A stretch of DNA of 64,000 nucleotides, from contig NC_081334.1 in the NCBI RefSeq assembly GCF_022539665.2, positions 2,232,001 to 2,296,000 on the forward strand. Direction: 5' to 3'. The position numbers and the translations under genes were made by a program. The notes beneath the pieces are model-generated. The model saw nothing but the letters and a program-made list of their open reading frames with translations, searched no databases and was not told the DNA's origin. Positions within the stretch are counted from its first letter, which is position 1, and every line of letters begins with the position of its first letter. This DNA comes from Daphnia carinata. Its lineage: Eukaryota; Arthropoda; Branchiopoda; Diplostraca; Daphniidae. Of this stretch, positions 58,902 through 64,000 are shown one piece after another.

Positions 58902-61900
58902 CTATCATCAAATTTAAAGACAAAAACAACTGGAATTATTTTCGATGACGTCGAACGCTGTTTCTCAGTCTACTGTGCCCAGCTTAAAACTTCACACGGA
59001 ATTCATTCATCTTTATTGTCATTCGTTTACGAACGATTAGTCTGTAATTATTGGCGCATACATTACAAGGTAACGAATGCGGATACAACGGATCCTTTCG
59101 TTGGCACGGCGAATAGGAAACACGTCGCTGACTGCGCAACCGTTAAGAACGTCTCGCCCATTCCGTCCGTGGCTTGTAAATATAACAAATCCCGAGGCCA
59201 TAAATGAACCCAACCGAAACGTCGGGACTTCCGAGTTTTAGCAAAAAGCTCTTATTCACATTGCTGCGGTGTATCAGCCGGGCCCAAATCTGCGTCCAAC
59301 GCAAATATAGCAAAGATAAAACATCGAGCGTTGCCAACTGAAAACCATTTCTATTAAATGATATATCTATTTACAGGTATATTGATAGATGCAAAGGCTA
59401 TATACTGTATAAAAAGCATAAAGATAGAACGCACGAATGTGCGACACATTTTTTTTTTTTTTTTATTATTTCTTCTTAAATCCAACGTCATTCCATGTGC
59501 CTGAATGCGTGTCATTTGCGTATATCCAATCAAATGTGCATGCGATGGGTAATTTGAATAACGCTACTGGACAGATAATATTGACGACAGTTGTCTCAGG
59601 TTATTTTAAAATAAATACATGATGCAATGAGAATTTTTTGACATTGCCAAAATAAGCTTCGTTTCTTGCTTTTGGATGAAAAAAAGAAAAATGTGTGGGC
59701 GTACGCTGACGATCGCGAGTATAACGAACGGTTATGTATCGTTCGTGTCTCCACGTCAGTTGGCTTCACGCATAAAAGAATAAGAAGCAATATAAAGCCG
59801 TATATATATAAAAAAAAATTTAGATTTTTGAAAAGATCGAAACTGAGGGCTATATAGCGCACGAAATTCTCTTTCTTTTCGCAATAAAAATGCGAGGCTC
59901 AATAACGCAAATGCAATTTGTGAGGCTGAACGCACTGTGACAAAGTCTGTGCCCACGTTAACTGTTTCCACCCATCCACATTTTTATTGAGCTTCTTCTC
60001 ACAATTTTGTTTCGTAAAGAAATATATCTTTAAATCATTGTACGTTCGCCCTACACACTTGTTAACAAGAAAGCATCGTCATCTCCTTTATTTTCATAGT
60101 TACACTGTACAACGAGAGTACAGCCTCGTTATTTTCTCAAAACGAACGACCGCATCCAACTAATGGAAATCGATTTCTGTTCTTTCGTGACCATTGTGCA
60201 ACTATGTTCATATCACGGTTTCGTTGCTCCGTTCAGTCGGCATGGCCTGCCCGTGGCTTTTATAGCCGCAATATGACCATCCGAGCCGAATTAGCGATAT
60301 GAACGAAAATGATTATATAAACCGGCTTATTGGTCACGTATAGCTACATCCCCCATTGCAATAGGACCAAGCAAATGTCACGTGGTATTTAACAACATCA
60401 CGATGTCATACACCGCTATCCTCTATGTGTACTTAATATATTTCCAGTGATAATATAAGGGCAAGCAACGGGCCTTCTTCGCTCGACTATGTCAAAAGTT
60501 ATTTAGCCTTTCTTCCGAACTTCCAATGCCAGTCTTTGAAGTGATCGTCTGTGTGTGTTAACTTGCTTTGATTTCCATCCAACTTCTCTTAATATATTGT
60601 CTGCGCATTGGAACTCGGTCTAAATTGTACATTCTGAGTGATGGCGCCTTGGTTTTCAGGTTGAATAAACACCTCGAACTGCACAACGGATTTATAATGT
60701 AGGCCTACGTCTATTTAAATGGAATTGAGACTTTCGTTTTTTTTTCGTAAAAATTATTCAATGAAGATAGAGGGAATCTTCGATGGGCTTTATGATTGAC
60801 CGCATTTGTTGATAGGGGAACGGGACTCAGAGATGGAGGTCTGCAAAGATGAAAGTCACGCGCTGCTTGTCATTTTTCGTGTCTATACTCGCGTGACTAC
60901 ACTCACGCGTTACCACTGGACTCTACGTATTAAGCGGACACGCTTGGCTGCTGTAGTAGTACAGTAGCTCGTTTATGCAATTACGTTTTATTCCAGTTCT
61001 CTTTATCGTATCATTTATTATTTTTTTTCGATCCATTCAGTTGTCCAGTTGGAGTGATGTATTGACTATACAATAATAATAAAAAAAAATAATCAGCCAA
61101 TCTATTGCAGCTTGTTGCATCACGTGATCTATGAATCGAACTGTAATCAAACTATTTGTATACAGTTTGATTCCATCCGAGATAAAATATAAGATTAAGT
61201 CTAAACAAACGGACAACCCATAAATATAAGGAAAACAAAAAAGGACTATCTCTGTAATGGCTGTAGCAAATAAGCTGCAAATGGGAATAAAAACATTTCT
61301 GATTAACCGATAACGGTGTTTGGATAACGAGGTCAGACAAATACAGCAAACGACTAACCAAACATCAGAAGCAGAAGGCAAAGAGCAAGTGATTTAATTA
61401 GCTCTCGTATCCTAGAAATATCTTTGAAAAAAAAAAAATTTGGAACTAACCATCTCGAAGGTCCCCCGGAAATAAATTCCACTTGGCTACACTAAACGGA
61501 CATAGTTGGCATGTCCGGTTACGCTTGGTGTATGTAGTTCAAAGGGTACGTTGAACCTGACTTTCCCCTATTTTACTATTGCCCTCTCGCTTTACTCCTT
61601 TATATATAATGTATACGATATCACGTCTGATTCGTTTCCATTGGCCGAAATTGCACCTTGCGGGACTGTCGAATTATTGCGGTATTGATCGTCGTCGGGT
61701 GATGCCATTTCTTTTAACTCCTTTTATTTTTTCTTATTTACAGCAGTAGCAGATGGCTAGTCCCAACTGTCATGCCGCTATCCTTATAAGCATTAAAAAG
61801 AAAACAAACATCTAAAAAAATGATGCAATGAAAACAGCGATTTTAAAGCCGCTTGTTTAATATGCAAAATCCTGAAGTCTAAAAAAAGGCCTTGTACTTA

Positions 61901-64000
61901 CTACGTCCTGATTAGATGAAATCAACAACTCAATGTTGAGTCATGCACGACCCAGTATGGATACATCGAGGATGAGGCTCATCCAGCTTGTTATCAGCAA
62001 CACGTAAAAAGAATACGATGCACAATAACGTAACAACAAACGAGCTCTTTCGCCAAAATTAAGGCCTTCGGGGTACAGCGAAATACATATAGGTCGTATT
62101 TTATATAAACACAACTGATGGAAAGTCGACGGGGGGAACTAACAAATCGGCCTCGGCGACACAGAGAAGCTTTAACGAGCAGCTACACACAAAGGCGTAG
62201 AAGGACGTCGAGTGTTATGTAAATATATTTCGGTTACTCTATACACGCGTGCATTATGCGTGACAAAGGGAGACGAAGGCCAATCACTCGTGTACGGGTG
62301 TACAGAGCAACGTGATTACCGTTTTCGATTACGTGTATAGTGTCGTTTCGTGTAAGACTAATTACACGTGCACAATAGATGTGCAGGTCTACATTGATCG
62401 AACCCGCTCGACAGTTGGACCAGGAACCAGGCAGGCAATGCACTCATTCTCTTGTTGTTCCCTTTTATTTTTCGTCGCACACATTTTTTCCCGTCTTCTT
62501 TGATTCTTTTTTAAAAATCTGTTTTCTGCTGTAACAACATTTGGTGTGGTCTTTTTCTTTTTTTTTTTTTTTTTTTTTTTTTTTTGTAAACGAAATTGGC
62601 CTTTATTTACGCGTACCCGTTAAGGTTTCATCGTGGAGTGTTACTTCATCTTGGATGTGTCAAGCGCACGCAATTGTCAAACATTGATCTGGCTGGTCTT
62701 TTTTTTTATTTTCCTCGCGAGGACTTGGAATCGTCGTAAACGCACAAGAAAAATGAGAAAATGTGGTCAGAAAAAAACAAAATTGCACGTATTTATACAC
62801 GTTAATCACGGCGAAGCTGTGTAAATTAAACTGGGTGTTACGTAAAAGCTATATTGGCACGAAAGTCTTTTATTTTTTACGTATTTACTACGATTTACAA
62901 ACAAAAAAAGCTTTTGGGAATGTTGCAATTGAAATGCGGAAAAGTTGAATCATAAAACATTTTTTAAAAAAAAATGCGCTAATCCAAAGCACATCCAGAG
63001 CAAGCAGTTGAGAGACTGTGTATTTCTGTTTTGATATCGCCCACTTTCCGCTGTTCTTTTTTTTTTTTATGTTAGTTTTTTTTTCCTACCATGTGCTATA
63101 TGGCTTGGCTTTCAGTCACGTAGCCACTTGGAAAAATAAGAGTCCTAAACGTAAATAGCATTTACATCTGGCATTGGCAGTTATTTTTCTGCAACGATTT
63201 TTAGCTTTTGCTAAGCCGTATTCATCTTGTATACACTGCTCCTCCTTTTCTTTTTCTTTTTTTCTAGAGAAAAACATCAAAATTCAAATGTCATAAACAC
63301 AAGAACTGGGGCCATCAGCCCAAAGATATACGTAACAAATAAAAAAAAAGAAAGAGGGTAAAAACAGTTACTGCGAAAGTCAATGGTGATGGAAGAGCAA
63401 AGACCAATAAAAAAAACGAGAATAAGAGCACCATCGTATAGGGCCGTGCTGACAAACGTCAATATTGATACAACGCATCAAGTTCTTGATCTTTCAGGTT
63501 GAATGTTAGCTCACAACCCTTTTTTTTTTTATTATTGTTTTCTTTCTTTTTTTGTTAGTGGTAGTTCAATCCAGCACGTTATAGCGGGACCAGAAGAGTT
63601 CAAACAACGCAGAAAATGGGATCAGACAAGACACACAGAACATCTTTAAAAAAAAAAAAAAAATGCTCCGCACACATGCACAACGAAAAACTCGCACATG
63701 TTTTTAGTTCGACGGAATTCCGTGGAATACAGATTTAAATTAAATATCGAGTTTGATTCGATAGTGCGTGTAAAAGCGCCGTGGGGATGGAGGTAGCACG
63801 ACAGGTGACATAAAAAATAGGAGGCCATTGTAATTTGGTTTATGTATGCAGCGTTGGTTGTTATATAAGCGTTTTGCAATGGCAGACATGATGACATTTG
63901 TTCTCCACTGTAGATGCCTATAAGCCTATAGGCCGCTGTACTTCTTTCTAAACGCAATTTTTAGCAGTGAAAAATAAAAAACATACACGAGCATTCTATC
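58902..64000. other. Upstream intron/intergenic DNA of the GPCR
   Basis: Five kilobases of AT-rich DNA with poly-T (about 62560-62585), poly-A and a GATA/TATA-rich character. Hydrophobic minus-strand ORFs (61037-61381, 63277-63462) lack the GN..V pattern of a TM1 segment and lack a matching ..AA|GT donor. No gene, RNA or classified repeat was recognised. It is probably the long first intron of the receptor. Confidence 0.45.

Noticed and set aside
61037-61381. Hydrophobic minus-strand ORF as the missing TM1 exon of the GPCR
   Set aside because: No GN..V motif and no donor leaving the required AA at its end.
63277-63462. Second hydrophobic minus-strand ORF considered for TM1
   Set aside because: Same reasons; the composition reflects AT-rich DNA.

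Overview
This is eukaryotic nuclear DNA. All seven recognisable genes are animal genes with short GT-AG introns (mostly 60-100 bp outside one long gene), compact spacing and many homopolymer and dinucleotide tracts. The protein sequences and architecture fit an arthropod, and a water flea (Daphnia) is my best guess; the genus is inference. Exon joins were checked by splice-site sequence and by reading phase; no alignment was run.

Layout: (1) 1-839, + strand, the 3' end of a FOXRED1 gene. (2) 1357-4246, - strand, a complete 15-exon IFT56/TTC26 gene (554 aa). (3) 5113-5498, + strand, RpL38. (4) 6234-7062, - strand, TMCO1 (183 aa). (5) about 10381-34970, + strand, a large OXR1/NCOA7-type gene (Drosophila mustard, mtd) with LysM, GRAM-like and TLDc domains. 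It has three alternative first coding exons that all end in the same phase, and a probable internal promoter for a TLDc-only product. Its introns are packed with microsatellites and mononucleotide runs. (6) 36623-37726, a candidate unrecognised six-exon small gene built of tiny exons. (7) 37948-38393, - strand, a probable decayed coding sequence. (8) 38658-41786, + strand, the F-box/WD40 ubiquitin-ligase receptor archipelago/FBXW7, whose model carries an unexpected N-terminal helix-hairpin-helix domain. (9) 42.7-53.4 kb, a repeat-rich block: inverted and rearranged duplicate segments, arrays of AGATGGCG boxes, a TTAA-flanked MITE, a GC-rich minisatellite, a fold-back element and a tRNA-derived SINE whose empty site is preserved in the duplicate copy. 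Embedded at 48.4-49.0 kb is an unrecognised four-exon membrane-protein gene. (10) 56381-58901, - strand, exons for TM2-TM7 and tail of a rhodopsin-family peptide-type GPCR; the exon carrying TM1 was not found in the window. The last 5 kb shows no convincing exon.

The genes are not an operon. FOXRED1 (complex I assembly), IFT56 (cilia), RpL38 (ribosome), TMCO1 (ER calcium/translocon), mtd (oxidative-stress and V-ATPase-related TLDc family), ago (SCF ubiquitin ligase) and the receptor are independent housekeeping or regulatory genes in alternating orientation. The least ordinary items are the HhH-FBXW7 combination, the four-promoter layout of mtd, the microexon gene and the SINE insertion with its intact empty-site paralogue.
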